Assembly (NCBI GenBank): GCA_001897745.1
Contig: MKUH01000001.1
Coordinates: forward strand, 124,001 to 188,000
DNA length: 64,000 nt
Direction: 5' to 3'
Origin: Candidatus Accumulibacter sp. 66-26
GTDB lineage: Bacteria > Pseudomonadota > Gammaproteobacteria > Burkholderiales > Rhodocyclaceae
Shown: piece by piece, positions 1 through 7,648 of the stretch
Position numbering within the stretch: position 1 is the first letter of the stretch
Layout of the letters: every line of letters starts with the position of its first letter
The notes under the pieces: model-generated
The model's input: the letters and a program-made list of their open reading frames with translations, nothing else
Database searches by the model: none
What the model was told of the DNA's origin: nothing
Program-made: the position numbers and the translations under genes

Positions 1-591
1 GCCGGCCTGCGCACCGCGCGCCGCATCAGCCACGTCTTCCTGATGGACGTGCCGACCTATCCGCGCCCGATCCTGATCACCGACGCGGCGATCAACATCG
101 CGCCGACGCTCGAGGAGAAGGTCGACATCATCCAGAACGCGATCGATCTCGCGCACGTCATCGGCATCCCCGAGCCCAAGGTGGCGATCCTCTCGGCGGT
201 CGAAACGGTCAACCCGAAGATCCAGTCCACGCTCGACGCCGCCGCCCTGTGCAAGATGGCCGACCGCGGCCAGATCAAGGGCGGCCTGCTCGACGGCCCG
301 CTCGCCTTCGACAACGCCGTATCCTTCGTGGCGGCCAAGACCAAGGGCATCAAGTCGGCGGTCGCCGGCCACGCCGAAATCCTCGTCGTTCCCGATCTCG
401 AATCGGGCAACATGGTCGCCAAGCAGCTCGAATACCTGGCCAACGCGCTGACCGCCGGCATCGTGCTCGGCGCCAAGGTGCCGATCGTGCTGACCAGCCG
501 CGCCGACACCGCCGAGACGCGCACCGCCTCGTGCGTGATCGCCGCGCTGATCGCGCACGCCAACCGGGCCAAGCTGGCGTCCGCAGAATGA
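1..591 (+). CDS. pta: Phosphate acetyl/butyryltransferase, C-terminal part (5' truncated by window edge)
   Basis: The frame is open from base 1 and ends at 591, giving the last 196 residues of a PTA/PTB-fold enzyme that transfers the acyl group of acyl-CoA to phosphate. Family features seen are LLDGPLAFDNA, a GNMVAKQL stretch and a C-terminal SRADTAETRTASC segment. The style is that of the bifunctional MaoC-hydratase/phosphate acetyltransferase proteins common in proteobacteria, but the N-terminal half lies outside the window, so the extra domain cannot be confirmed. The stop overlaps the ackA start (ATGA), so the two are translationally coupled and together interconvert acetyl-CoA and acetate with ATP. 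Substrate (acetyl or butyryl) is inferred from the ackA neighbour. Confidence 0.88.
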   Translation, partial: AGLRTARRISHVFLMDVPTYPRPILITDAAINIAPTLEEKVDIIQNAIDLAHVIGIPEPKVAILSAVETVNPKIQSTLDAAALCKMADRGQIKGGLLDGPLAFDNAVSFVAAKTKGIKSAVAGHAEILVVPDLESGNMVAKQLEYLANALTAGIVLGAKVPIVLTSRADTAETRTASCVIAALIAHANRAKLASAE

Positions 592-1769
592 AGCAGGGCA
601 TCCTCACCATCAACGCGGGCTCGTCGTCGATCAAGTTCGCGCTGTTTCCGCTCGCCCACCCGCTCTCGCCGGAGGCCGAGGTTTCCGGCCAGATCGACGG
701 CATCGGCACCCGCGAAACGCGCATGGTCGCCAAGAACCGCGCCGGCGAACGCATCGCCGACCAGCATCTGGACGGCTCGCAGGTCAGCCACACGCAGGCC
801 TTCGACGCCCTCCTCCGCTGGTTCACCGCGAGCCAGGCGGACTGGCGCATCGTCGCCGTCGGCCACCGCATCGTGCACGGCGGCGACCGCTATTCGCAGC
901 CGATCCGGCTCGACGCGGCGGCCATCGAACAGCTCGACCGCTACGTGCCGCTGGCGCCGCTGCACCAGCCGCACAACGTGGCCGGCGTACGCGCGCTGCA
1001 GGAACTGCTGCCCGAGGTGCCGCAGGTGGCCTGCTTCGACACCGCCTTCCATCGCAGCCAGCCGGAAATCGCCCAGCTCTTCGGCCTGCCGCGCTCGATC
1101 ACGGCCGAAGGCATCAAGCGCTACGGCTTCCACGGCCTGTCCTACGAGTACATCGCGCGCGCCCTGCCCGAGCACTCGTCGCGCGCCGAGGGCCGCGTCG
1201 TCGTCGCCCACCTCGGCAACGGCGCCAGCATGGCGGCGATGGTCGGGCGCAAGGGCGTCGCCACGACGCTCGGCTTCTCGACCATCGACGGCCTGGTCAT
1301 GGGCACGCGCTGCGGCGCCCTCGACCCCGGCGTCGTCCTGCACCTGATGGAAACCAAGGGGCTGGGGGTCAAGGAAATGACCCAGATGCTCTACAAGGAA
1401 TCCGGCCTGCTCGGCGTCTCCGGCATTTCGCAGGACATGCGCACCCTGCTCGCCAGCGACAAGCCGGAAGCGCAGCAGGCGGTCGACCTGTTCTGCTACC
1501 GCATCGTGCGCGAACTCGGTTCGCTGGCGGCCTCCGCCGGCGGCCTCGACGCTCTGGTGTTCACCGGCGGCATCGGCGAGCACGCGGCCGAAGTCCGCCG
1601 CCGCGTCTGCCTGCAGTGCGCCTGGCTGGGCATCCACCTCAACCCGGAAGCCAACGCCCGCCACGATCTGCGCATCAGCGCGCACAACAGCAATGTCGAC
1701 GTGCTGGTCATTCCGACCAACGAAGAGTGGATGATCGCGCACCACGCGCAGACCCTGCTCGGGCTGTAA
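588..1769 (+). CDS. ackA: Acetate kinase
   Basis: This 393-residue protein has normal length for acetate kinase, which makes ATP from acetyl phosphate in the cytoplasm. Seen in order: the ASKHA phosphate loop NAGSSSIKF near residue 9, RIVHGG, the HLGNGAS phosphate-binding segment, MGTRCGALDPG, FTGGIGEH and the C-terminal PTNEEWMIA motif. The start was placed at 588 because it overlaps the upstream stop as ATGA and gives the canonical N-terminus; an earlier in-frame extension is Arg-rich shadow sequence. It forms an operon with the upstream phosphotransacetylase and is followed by a strong terminator. The context supports overflow or fermentative acetate metabolism, or acetate assimilation in reverse. 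Confidence 0.97.
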   Translation: MKQGILTINAGSSSIKFALFPLAHPLSPEAEVSGQIDGIGTRETRMVAKNRAGERIADQHLDGSQVSHTQAFDALLRWFTASQADWRIVAVGHRIVHGGDRYSQPIRLDAAAIEQLDRYVPLAPLHQPHNVAGVRALQELLPEVPQVACFDTAFHRSQPEIAQLFGLPRSITAEGIKRYGFHGLSYEYIARALPEHSSRAEGRVVVAHLGNGASMAAMVGRKGVATTLGFSTIDGLVMGTRCGALDPGVVLHLMETKGLGVKEMTQMLYKESGLLGVSGISQDMRTLLASDKPEAQQAVDLFCYRIVRELGSLAASAGGLDALVFTGGIGEHAAEVRRRVCLQCAWLGIHLNPEANARHDLRISAHNSNVDVLVIPTNEEWMIAHHAQTLLGL

Positions 1770-1819
1770 GGCAAGGAAAGCGGGCTGCCCGCGCCGGACG
1801 GGGCGGCAGCCACACGGAA

Positions 1820-1847
1820 CGGGCCGCCCTGCGCGGCCCGTTTTTTT
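1820..1847 (+). terminator. Rho-independent terminator after ackA
   Basis: A perfect 8-bp stem (CGGGCCGC / GCGGCCCG) with a 5-nt loop is followed directly by seven T residues. It lies about 50 bp after the ackA stop and closes the pta-ackA unit. Confidence 0.93.
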
Positions 1848-2066
1848 GCGCCGCCGGCGGGGTGCATCCCCTTTTTTTCTCTGCTGTCGGCATACGCACC
1901 GGCCGGCCCGTAACGGCAAGCGCCCGCGCGCCGGAAACGGAGCGCAGGCGCGGGGGAAAATGAAAAAAGGCGCGCGGCGCTCGATTGCCAGCGCCGGCGT
2001 TAGCAGAGATACTTTTTCACAAAAATACAATCGTCGTTGCCAGCCGAACGATCAGGGAGGAAGAAT
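1848..2066. other. Intergenic region upstream of the histidine kinase
   Basis: No gene is supported here; open frames are short and Arg-rich. An AT-richer stretch around 2005-2035 could hold the kinase promoter, but no convincing -35/-10 pair was found. A good ribosome-binding site (GGAGGAAG, 2056-2063) sits at the downstream end. Confidence 0.5.
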
Positions 2067-4352
2067 TTGTCGCTGTTTTCCTGCGAGGGCCTGTCGCTCT
2101 CCGAACCGCCGCGCTTCCCGCTGTCCATCGTGCTCGACTCGATGCCCGACGCCGTCATGATCCTGGATGGCGACATCCGCGTCGCGCTCGCCAACAGCAG
2201 CGCGCGCGAGCTCTTCGCGGCGGAGGGGCGGCGGCTCGCCGGCACCCATCTGCAGGAATTGCTGCCCGACATCTGCTTCCTCGGCGGCGGCCCCCTGCGC
2301 CGCTGCGCGAGCGTCGGCGACGAGGGCATGCGCGCTTGCGAGCTGCCGGAAGGACGCTACTGCCGCGCCTGCGAAATCAGCCTGAGCGCCGACGGCGACA
2401 GTCCCCGCGTCCTCGAATTGCGCATGCAGCGCGTCGCGCTGGACCCGAGCGGCGCGCACATCTGCGTGCTGCGCGACGTCACCGAACGGCGCATGGCGGA
2501 GCGGCGGCTGCGCAGCAAGCAGCGCGAACTCGAACGCATCCTCGATGCGATGCCCGCCGGCGTGTGGATGCTCGACCGCGCCGGCAACTGCTGCTTCGAG
2601 AACCTGGCGGCGCGCCGGATCTGGGCGTTCGCCTCGGCGCAGGCCGACGTCGCCGGCCGGCGCGCCTGGCGCGTCGAGAAGGACGGCCAGCGGCGGCCGG
2701 TCACGACGCTGGCCGATTTGTGCGGCGACGGCGCCGCCGCGCCGGACCGGGGCGCGATGGAGATGCTCGACATCTTCGGGCCGGGCGGCAACTACAAGTC
2801 GCTGCTGATCTCCGAAAAACGCCTCTCGCCGGGCGACGACGGCCACGACGGGGACGACGACAGCAACCACCTCGTCGTCATTCAGGACATGACCGACCAC
2901 ACGCGCCTCGCGAAGGCGGCCAGGCTGCAGGACGAGCTTTCGCTGAGCGTGTTCAATTCGTCGACCATCGGCATCTGCGTTTCCGACACCGACGGCTGCA
3001 TTCTGGTCGCCAACCCGACGCTCTGCGAACTGGTCGGCTACAGCGAGGACGAGCTGCTGCGCCTGACCGTGCGCGACATCACCTGGCCGAGCGACTGGAC
3101 GAACGCGTGCGAAGCCCGCGTCGACGCACTGCTCTCCGGAGACCAGACGCGCACCGCCTACGAACAGCGCTACCGGCACCGCGACGGCCATCCGGTGTGG
3201 GTGGTCGTCGACGCCTCCCTGCTCTCCGATCCGGCGACCGGCCCCACCTACGTTCTCGGGCAGGTGATCCCGATCGACGCGCGCAAGCAGGCCGAGGGCG
3301 AACTGGCCGTGCGCGACGCCGCGCTCGACATCGCGCAGCGCACGGCGCGCTTTGGCTACTGGCTGTGGTCGCCGACCGAGCGGACCTTCACCTGCTCCGG
3401 CGAAGCCGCGCGCCTGCTCGGCGTCGCCAGCCAGACGGGCGGCAGCCCCTGGGCGCTCGCGGGCAACGTGCACTGCGACGACCGGGGCCTGCTGTACTCG
3501 GCGCTCAACTGCCTGCTGCGCGACGAAATGATGCTCGACCTCGACTTCCGCATCGCCGCCCCCGACGGCTCGGTCGCGCGCGTCATCCACATGCGCGGCG
3601 AGACGGCGCAGAGCGACGGCGCCGCGCCGCTCTACGTCGGCACCATCACCGACATCACCGAGCGCAAGCGGGTCGAGGAAGAATTGCGCGCCTCGCAGCG
3701 CGACCTGCGCCAGCTGCAGATCTGCCAGGAACAGCGCCTCGAGGACGAGCGGCGGCGCATCGCGCTGGAACTGCACGACGACCTCGGCGAACTGCTCACC
3801 GGGCTCAAGATGGGCCTCTCGGCGATCCGCCTGCGCCATGCCGGAAACCCGGCGCTGCTCGGCGAAATCAACGGCATCAAGGGACTGGTCGACGACTCCT
3901 TCCGCGTCGTCCGGCGCGTCGCCAGCAACATCCGCCCGCCGGCGCTCAACGTCGGCCTGATTCCCGCGGTGCAGTGGCTGGGCCAGGAATTCGAGAGCCG
4001 GAACGGCATCCGCTGCCAGGTCAACATCGACCTCGACGAGCAGATCCGCCTGCCGGACGAGATCGCCACGCCGGTCTTCCGCGTCATCCAGGAAACGCTG
4101 ACCAACACCGCGCGCCACGCCTCCGCCAGCTGCGTCTCGATCCAGCTGTCGATCGACGGCGGCCAGCTGCTCGTCGACGTGCGCGACAACGGCATCGGCT
4201 TCAACCCGGAGGCCCCCGGGTGCAACAAGCACTACGGCCTGTTCAGCCAGCGCGAACGCATCTCGGCGCTGGGCGGCACGCTGCGCATCGTCAGCGCGCC
4301 GGCGCGCGGCACGACGACCATGTTTTCCGTACCACTCGAGGAAGAGTCATGA
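2067..4352 (+). CDS. Cytoplasmic multi-PAS sensor histidine kinase (NarX/UhpB-type HisKA_3)
   Basis: I chose the TTG at 2067 because GGAGGAAG lies just upstream; another in-frame TTG at 2037 has no such site. The 761-residue protein shows no membrane segment, so it should sense an internal signal. Four PAS-like units fill roughly residues 10-550 (recognisable ends at VLRDVTERR, VVIQDMTDH, LGQVIPIDARKQ and GTITDITERK). The HisKA_3 phosphoacceptor box is RRIALELHDDLGE with His at about residue 570, followed by a HATPase domain (N box QETLTNTARHAS, G box DNGIGF, RERISALGG). The first PAS carries five cysteines within about 37 residues, hinting at redox or metal sensing. Its stop overlaps the next gene (ATGA), the expected cognate regulator. 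Signal unknown. Confidence 0.9.
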   Translation: MSLFSCEGLSLSEPPRFPLSIVLDSMPDAVMILDGDIRVALANSSARELFAAEGRRLAGTHLQELLPDICFLGGGPLRRCASVGDEGMRACELPEGRYCRACEISLSADGDSPRVLELRMQRVALDPSGAHICVLRDVTERRMAERRLRSKQRELERILDAMPAGVWMLDRAGNCCFENLAARRIWAFASAQADVAGRRAWRVEKDGQRRPVTTLADLCGDGAAAPDRGAMEMLDIFGPGGNYKSLLISEKRLSPGDDGHDGDDDSNHLVVIQDMTDHTRLAKAARLQDELSLSVFNSSTIGICVSDTDGCILVANPTLCELVGYSEDELLRLTVRDITWPSDWTNACEARVDALLSGDQTRTAYEQRYRHRDGHPVWVVVDASLLSDPATGPTYVLGQVIPIDARKQAEGELAVRDAALDIAQRTARFGYWLWSPTERTFTCSGEAARLLGVASQTGGSPWALAGNVHCDDRGLLYSALNCLLRDEMMLDLDFRIAAPDGSVARVIHMRGETAQSDGAAPLYVGTITDITERKRVEEELRASQRDLRQLQICQEQRLEDERRRIALELHDDLGELLTGLKMGLSAIRLRHAGNPALLGEINGIKGLVDDSFRVVRRVASNIRPPALNVGLIPAVQWLGQEFESRNGIRCQVNIDLDEQIRLPDEIATPVFRVIQETLTNTARHASASCVSIQLSIDGGQLLVDVRDNGIGFNPEAPGCNKHYGLFSQRERISALGGTLRIVSAPARGTTTMFSVPLEEES

Positions 4353-5095
4353 AAACCATACGGATCATCAGCGCCGACGACCACGCGATCGTGCGCAGCG
4401 GCCTCAAGCAGCTGATGTCGACCACCGCCGACATCGCCGTCGTCGGCGAAGCCGCCAACGGGGCCGAAGTGATGAGCATCGTGCGCCGGATTCCGGCCGA
4501 CCTGCTGCTGCTCGACCTGTCGCTCCCCGGCATCCACGGCAGCGACCTGATCCGCCGCCTGCGCAGCGAACACACCGGGCTGCCGATCGTGATCCTCAGC
4601 ATGCACAACGAAAAGGACGTCGTCACGCGCATGCTGCGCGCGGGCGCCGCCGGCTACGTCACCAAGGACGCCGAGCCCGAGACCCTGTTCGCCGCGATCC
4701 GCAAGGTCGCCCACGGCGGCCGCTACATCGAACCGGCGCTGGCCGACGAACTGGTCTTCGACATGCAGTCGTCGACGAAGCTCGCGCACGCGCAGCTTTC
4801 GGACCGCGAGATGCAGGTCCTGCAACTGATCGCCAGCGGCCGCAGCAACGGCGACATCGGCCATCTGCTGTGCCTCAGCGCCAAGACGGTCAGCACGCAC
4901 AAGACGCGCATGCTGCAGAAGCTGCACCTCAAGACGACGGCGGACCTCGTGCGCTACGCGATCGCCAACGGCCTCGCCGACCACCTCTCCCGCCCGCCGC
5001 TGGCGGCCGGCGAAAGCGCCGAGAGCGACGAAGCCGACCTGCCGCCCGCCACCGCGACGCTGCAGGGCGAACTCCCTCTGGCGCCCAGGGTATAA
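4349..5095 (+). CDS. NarL/FixJ-family two-component response regulator
   Basis: This 248-residue protein has an N-terminal receiver (acidic pair D10/D11, phosphoacceptor D56 in LLLLDLSLP, Lys in YVTKDAE) and a LuxR-type helix-turn-helix (LSDREMQVLQLIASG ... LSAKTVSTHKTRM). A C-terminal tail of about 30 residues rich in Ala, Glu and Pro extends beyond the usual 210-220 residues. The ATG overlaps the kinase stop, so kinase and regulator form a translationally coupled pair. It should bind DNA as a dimer when phosphorylated; its targets are unknown, though the palindromic element at about 5190-5207 upstream of the chemotaxis operon is a candidate site. Confidence 0.94.
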   Translation: MKTIRIISADDHAIVRSGLKQLMSTTADIAVVGEAANGAEVMSIVRRIPADLLLLDLSLPGIHGSDLIRRLRSEHTGLPIVILSMHNEKDVVTRMLRAGAAGYVTKDAEPETLFAAIRKVAHGGRYIEPALADELVFDMQSSTKLAHAQLSDREMQVLQLIASGRSNGDIGHLLCLSAKTVSTHKTRMLQKLHLKTTADLVRYAIANGLADHLSRPPLAAGESAESDEADLPPATATLQGELPLAPRV

Positions 5096-5305
5096 CCGGC
5101 CGCTCCGGGACCGCCCGCAGCGGCCTGCGCGAGGCTTCGCCGACCTTCGCCGACGCTCCCCGGCCGCCCCGGTTTTCTATGCATTAAGTATTAGGGGATT
5201 TCCCACCCGGGTGCGTCACCGCCCTACACGGACTTAAGAACACTCCGATATTCGCGCGTTATCTTGCAGCGCACCATGGCCCCACTACCGAAGAGGGGCC
5301 GTGGA
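5096..5305. other. Intergenic region upstream of the chemosensory operon
   Basis: A GC-rich inverted repeat lies just after the regulator gene (GGCCGCT 5098-5104, AGCGGCC 5119-5125) but lacks a T tract, so it is only a weak terminator candidate. Farther on, 5186-5207 reads AAGTATTAGGGGATTTCCCA, an AT-rich flank with a GGGA-TT-TCCC inverted repeat that may be a regulator site. No clear sigma-70 or sigma-28 promoter was recognised. Confidence 0.4.
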
Positions 5306-5677
5306 ATGAAAACGCTGATCATCGATACCTCGCCAAGCGGGTGCGAGCAAGTCGCCGCCTGTCTCCCCAGCGCGCTGAAGGCGCGCAGCGTCATGACCTG
5401 GCGCATGCTGTCCGCGATCCACCTGAGCCAGACCGAGCGCCCGCGCATCATCGTCATCGACATCGCGCACGAAAACGGCATCGGCCTGCTGCGCGTGCTG
5501 CGCCGGATCAACGTCGAAGCGAAGATCCTCGTCTTCTCCTCGCTGATGCTCTTCGAGCGGCGCTGCCTGAGCGAAGGCGCCGACGGCTTCTTCCTGAAGT
5601 ACCAGGACACCGCCGCCTTCCACGCCGCCGCGGAAAACTGCCGCCTCGATTTCGCCGCCGCCGGGGCCGCGCAGTGA
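5306..5677 (+). CDS. Atypical receiver-domain protein, first gene of the chemosensory operon
   Basis: This 123-residue protein has the size and strand order of a lone response-regulator receiver. A potential phospho-Asp (D52 in IIVIDIA) and the conserved Lys (K98 in FFLKYQD) are present, but the usual acidic pair after strand 1 is reduced to IDTSPSG with a single Asp (D7), so Mg2+ binding is probably impaired. The start at 5306 was chosen because it opens the first beta strand (MKTLIID); an in-frame ATG at 5264 would add 14 residues. Its stop overlaps the GTG of the next MCP gene. It may be a non-phosphorylated or weakly phosphorylated adaptor; function unknown. Confidence 0.75.
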   Translation: MKTLIIDTSPSGCEQVAACLPSALKARSVMTWRMLSAIHLSQTERPRIIVIDIAHENGIGLLRVLRRINVEAKILVFSSLMLFERRCLSEGADGFFLKYQDTAAFHAAAENCRLDFAAAGAAQ

Positions 5678-6867
5678 ATCCGCAGCTCGCGCTCACCGTC
5701 CTCGTGCGCGGCGGGCCGCTGGCGCTCGCAGCCTTGGTCTTCACGCTCTTCGCCAGCGGCTCCGGCGATCTGCTCTTCGCGCTGATCCTGCTGCCGGCGG
5801 CCGGTGGCCTGAGCCTGCTGCTCGACCGTCAGCGCCGGATCGCGCTCGCCGAGACGGCCGAAGCGGCGGCCGCGCCCTGGCGCACGACCCTGGAACGGGA
5901 ACAGCGGCAGCGCCTCGACGGCCTCGACGTCCTGTGCGAGCGCGTCATGCCGCTGTGGGCCGGCAACGTGATCGTCGCCCGCCAGCAGACGGAGGAGGCG
6001 ATCGGCGCCCTCGCCGGACGCTTCGCCAATCTCGCGCAGAAGATTGACGTCGCCGTCAGCGCATCGCGCCAGACCGCGCACGGCATCGACCAGGGACGCG
6101 GCGGCATCGGCGCCCTACTCGACCACAGCCAGTCGCGCCTCGGCGAAGTGGTGCACGCCCTGGCGCGGGCGATCGAAGGGAAGAAGACGATGCTCGCCGA
6201 AGTCTCGCTGCTCGCCGACTTCACCCAGCAACTGCACCAGATGGCCTGCGACGTCGGCGACATCGCCGCGCAGACCAACCTCCTGGCGCTCAACGCCGCC
6301 ATCGAGGCGGCCCGCGCCGGCGAAGCGGGACGCGGCTTCTCGGTGGTCGCCGACGAGGTGCGCAAGCTCTCGACGCAATCGGCGCAGACCGGCGGCCGCA
6401 TCCGGGAAACGGTCGCCCAGGTGAACGTCGCCATCGAGCGCAGCCTCGCCTCGGCGCACGACTTCGCGCGCATCGACGCGGAAATGCTGGGCCACGCCGA
6501 GCGCGTGGTGGACAGCGTCGTGTGCGAGATGCGCGCGGCCGCCGACGGGCTCAACGAATCCGCGCAGACGCTCCGCCAGGAGAGCGCCGGCATCGGCGCC
6601 GAGATTTCCGACGTGCTGGTCAACCTGCAGTTCCAGGACCGCGTCAGCCAGATCCTCGGCAGCGTGCAGGCGGACATGGAAAAACTCGACAGCCTGCTGC
6701 AGGAGCGCTCGCGCCAGCAGGCCTGCGGCCAGGCGCACGCGATCGACGCGACGCGCTGGCTCGACGAACTCAAGGGGCGCTACACCACCGCCGAGCAGCG
6801 CCTGCTGCACGCCGACACCAACGTCGGCGTGCAGCAGGCGCCCGAAGCCCAGATCACATTTTTCTAG
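5674..6867 (+). CDS. Methyl-accepting chemotaxis-type protein without periplasmic sensor domain
   Basis: The 397-residue product starts at a GTG that overlaps the preceding stop. Two closely spaced hydrophobic segments (about residues 6-21 and 27-42) anchor it with essentially no periplasmic loop, and no HAMP domain is evident. The remainder is a coiled-coil MCP signalling domain with the highly conserved hairpin tip ([20 protein letters not shown], then [13 protein letters not shown]). [10 protein letters not shown] segment follows. The C-terminus (ITFF) has no CheR/CheB pentapeptide. It probably senses an internal or membrane-related state, or receives input from the receiver protein in front of it, and passes it to the CheA/CheW encoded downstream. 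Confidence 0.88.
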   Translation: MNPQLALTVLVRGGPLALAALVFTLFASGSGDLLFALILLPAAGGLSLLLDRQRRIALAETAEAAAAPWRTTLEREQRQRLDGLDVLCERVMPLWAGNVIVARQQTEEAIGALAGRFANLAQKIDVAVSASRQTAHGIDQGRGGIGALLDHSQSRLGEVVHALARAIEGKKTMLAEVSLLADFTQQLHQMACDVGDIAAQTNLLALNAAIEAARAGEAGRGFSVVADEVRKLSTQSAQTGGRIRETVAQVNVAIERSLASAHDFARIDAEMLGHAERVVDSVVCEMRAAADGLNESAQTLRQESAGIGAEISDVLVNLQFQDRVSQILGSVQADMEKLDSLLQERSRQQACGQAHAIDATRWLDELKGRYTTAEQRLLHADTNVGVQQAPEAQITFF

Positions 6868-6878
6868 GAGCCGCCGCC

Positions 6879-7256
6879 GTGGCGAAAACCATCCTCATCG
6901 TCGACGACTCCGCATCGCTGCGCCAGGTCGTGAAGATCGCCCTGACCGGCGCCGGCTACGAAGTGATCGAGGCCATCGATGGCCTCGACGGCCTCGCCGT
7001 CCTGAAGGCGCAGAGCGGACGCAAGGTGCACCTGATCATCAGCGACGTGAACATGCCAAACATGGACGGCATCAGCTTCGTGCTCGCGCTCAAGCAGCTG
7101 CCCAGCCACATGTACACCCCGGTGGTCATGCTGACCACCGAATCCGAGGCCGAAAAAATGCGCCAGGGGCAGGCCGCCGGCGCCCGGGCCTGGGTCGTCA
7201 AGCCCTTCCAACCCGCCCAGCTGCTGTCCGCGGTCGCCCGCCTCGTGGCGCCGTGA
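6879..7256 (+). CDS. cheY: CheY-like response regulator
   Basis: This single receiver domain of 125 residues has all catalytic residues: acidic pair D9/D10 (IVDDS), phosphoacceptor D56 (IISDVNMP), Thr in MLTTES and Lys108 in VVKPF. The GTG start at 6879 follows a TAGGAG ribosome-binding site. It lies 11 bp after the MCP gene and upstream of cheA, so it is the probable phosphoacceptor of this CheA. Whether it acts on the flagellar switch or on another output (pili, c-di-GMP enzymes) cannot be told from sequence. Confidence 0.93.
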   Translation: MAKTILIVDDSASLRQVVKIALTGAGYEVIEAIDGLDGLAVLKAQSGRKVHLIISDVNMPNMDGISFVLALKQLPSHMYTPVVMLTTESEAEKMRQGQAAGARAWVVKPFQPAQLLSAVARLVAP

Positions 7257-7287
7257 AACCCATTCATCAACCCCGGAGGAGAACGCA

Positions 7288-7635
7288 ATGAGTCTGCGCA
7301 TACGCATGGAAGAAGGGCGCTGCATCGCCAGCATCGAAGGCGAACTGAGCATCTACACCGCCTACGACATGAAACGGGAGCTGCTCGCGCTGCTCGACCG
7401 GCACCAGCATCTCGAACTCGACCTGTCCGCCGTCGGCGAACTCGACACCGCCGGCTGCCAGATCCTCGTCCTGCTCCGCCGGGAAGCCGGCAAGCAGCGC
7501 AAGGAGCTGACCTTCTCCGGGCGCAGCGACCCGACGGTGGCGCTCATCGAACTGCTCGGCCTGGTCGGCTACTTCTCGGACGACGCCGCCCCTCGCGTCG
7601 TGCCGGGCGCCGAACTGGCCCGGGCGCAGGCCTGA
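7288..7635 (+). CDS. STAS-domain protein (anti-sigma-factor-antagonist-like)
   Basis: This 115-residue protein consists of one STAS fold with the typical LDLSAVGELDTAGCQILV core. Where SpoIIAA-type antagonists have a phosphorylatable Ser in D-S-S/T-G, this protein has D-T-A-G, so Thr is the candidate phosphosite. It has an excellent GGAGGAGA ribosome-binding site and sits between cheY and cheA. STAS proteins of this kind occur in chemosensory clusters of several betaproteobacteria, but their function there is not established; a link to a partner-switching kinase or phosphatase is possible, although none is encoded here. Confidence 0.88.
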   Translation: MSLRIRMEEGRCIASIEGELSIYTAYDMKRELLALLDRHQHLELDLSAVGELDTAGCQILVLLRREAGKQRKELTFSGRSDPTVALIELLGLVGYFSDDAAPRVVPGAELARAQA

Positions 7636-7648
7636 GCGGAAGCACGCC

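Noticed and set aside
57-2030. A 657-codon minus-strand frame opposite pta and ackA
   Set aside because: Spans two certain plus-strand genes and their terminator; no domain seen.
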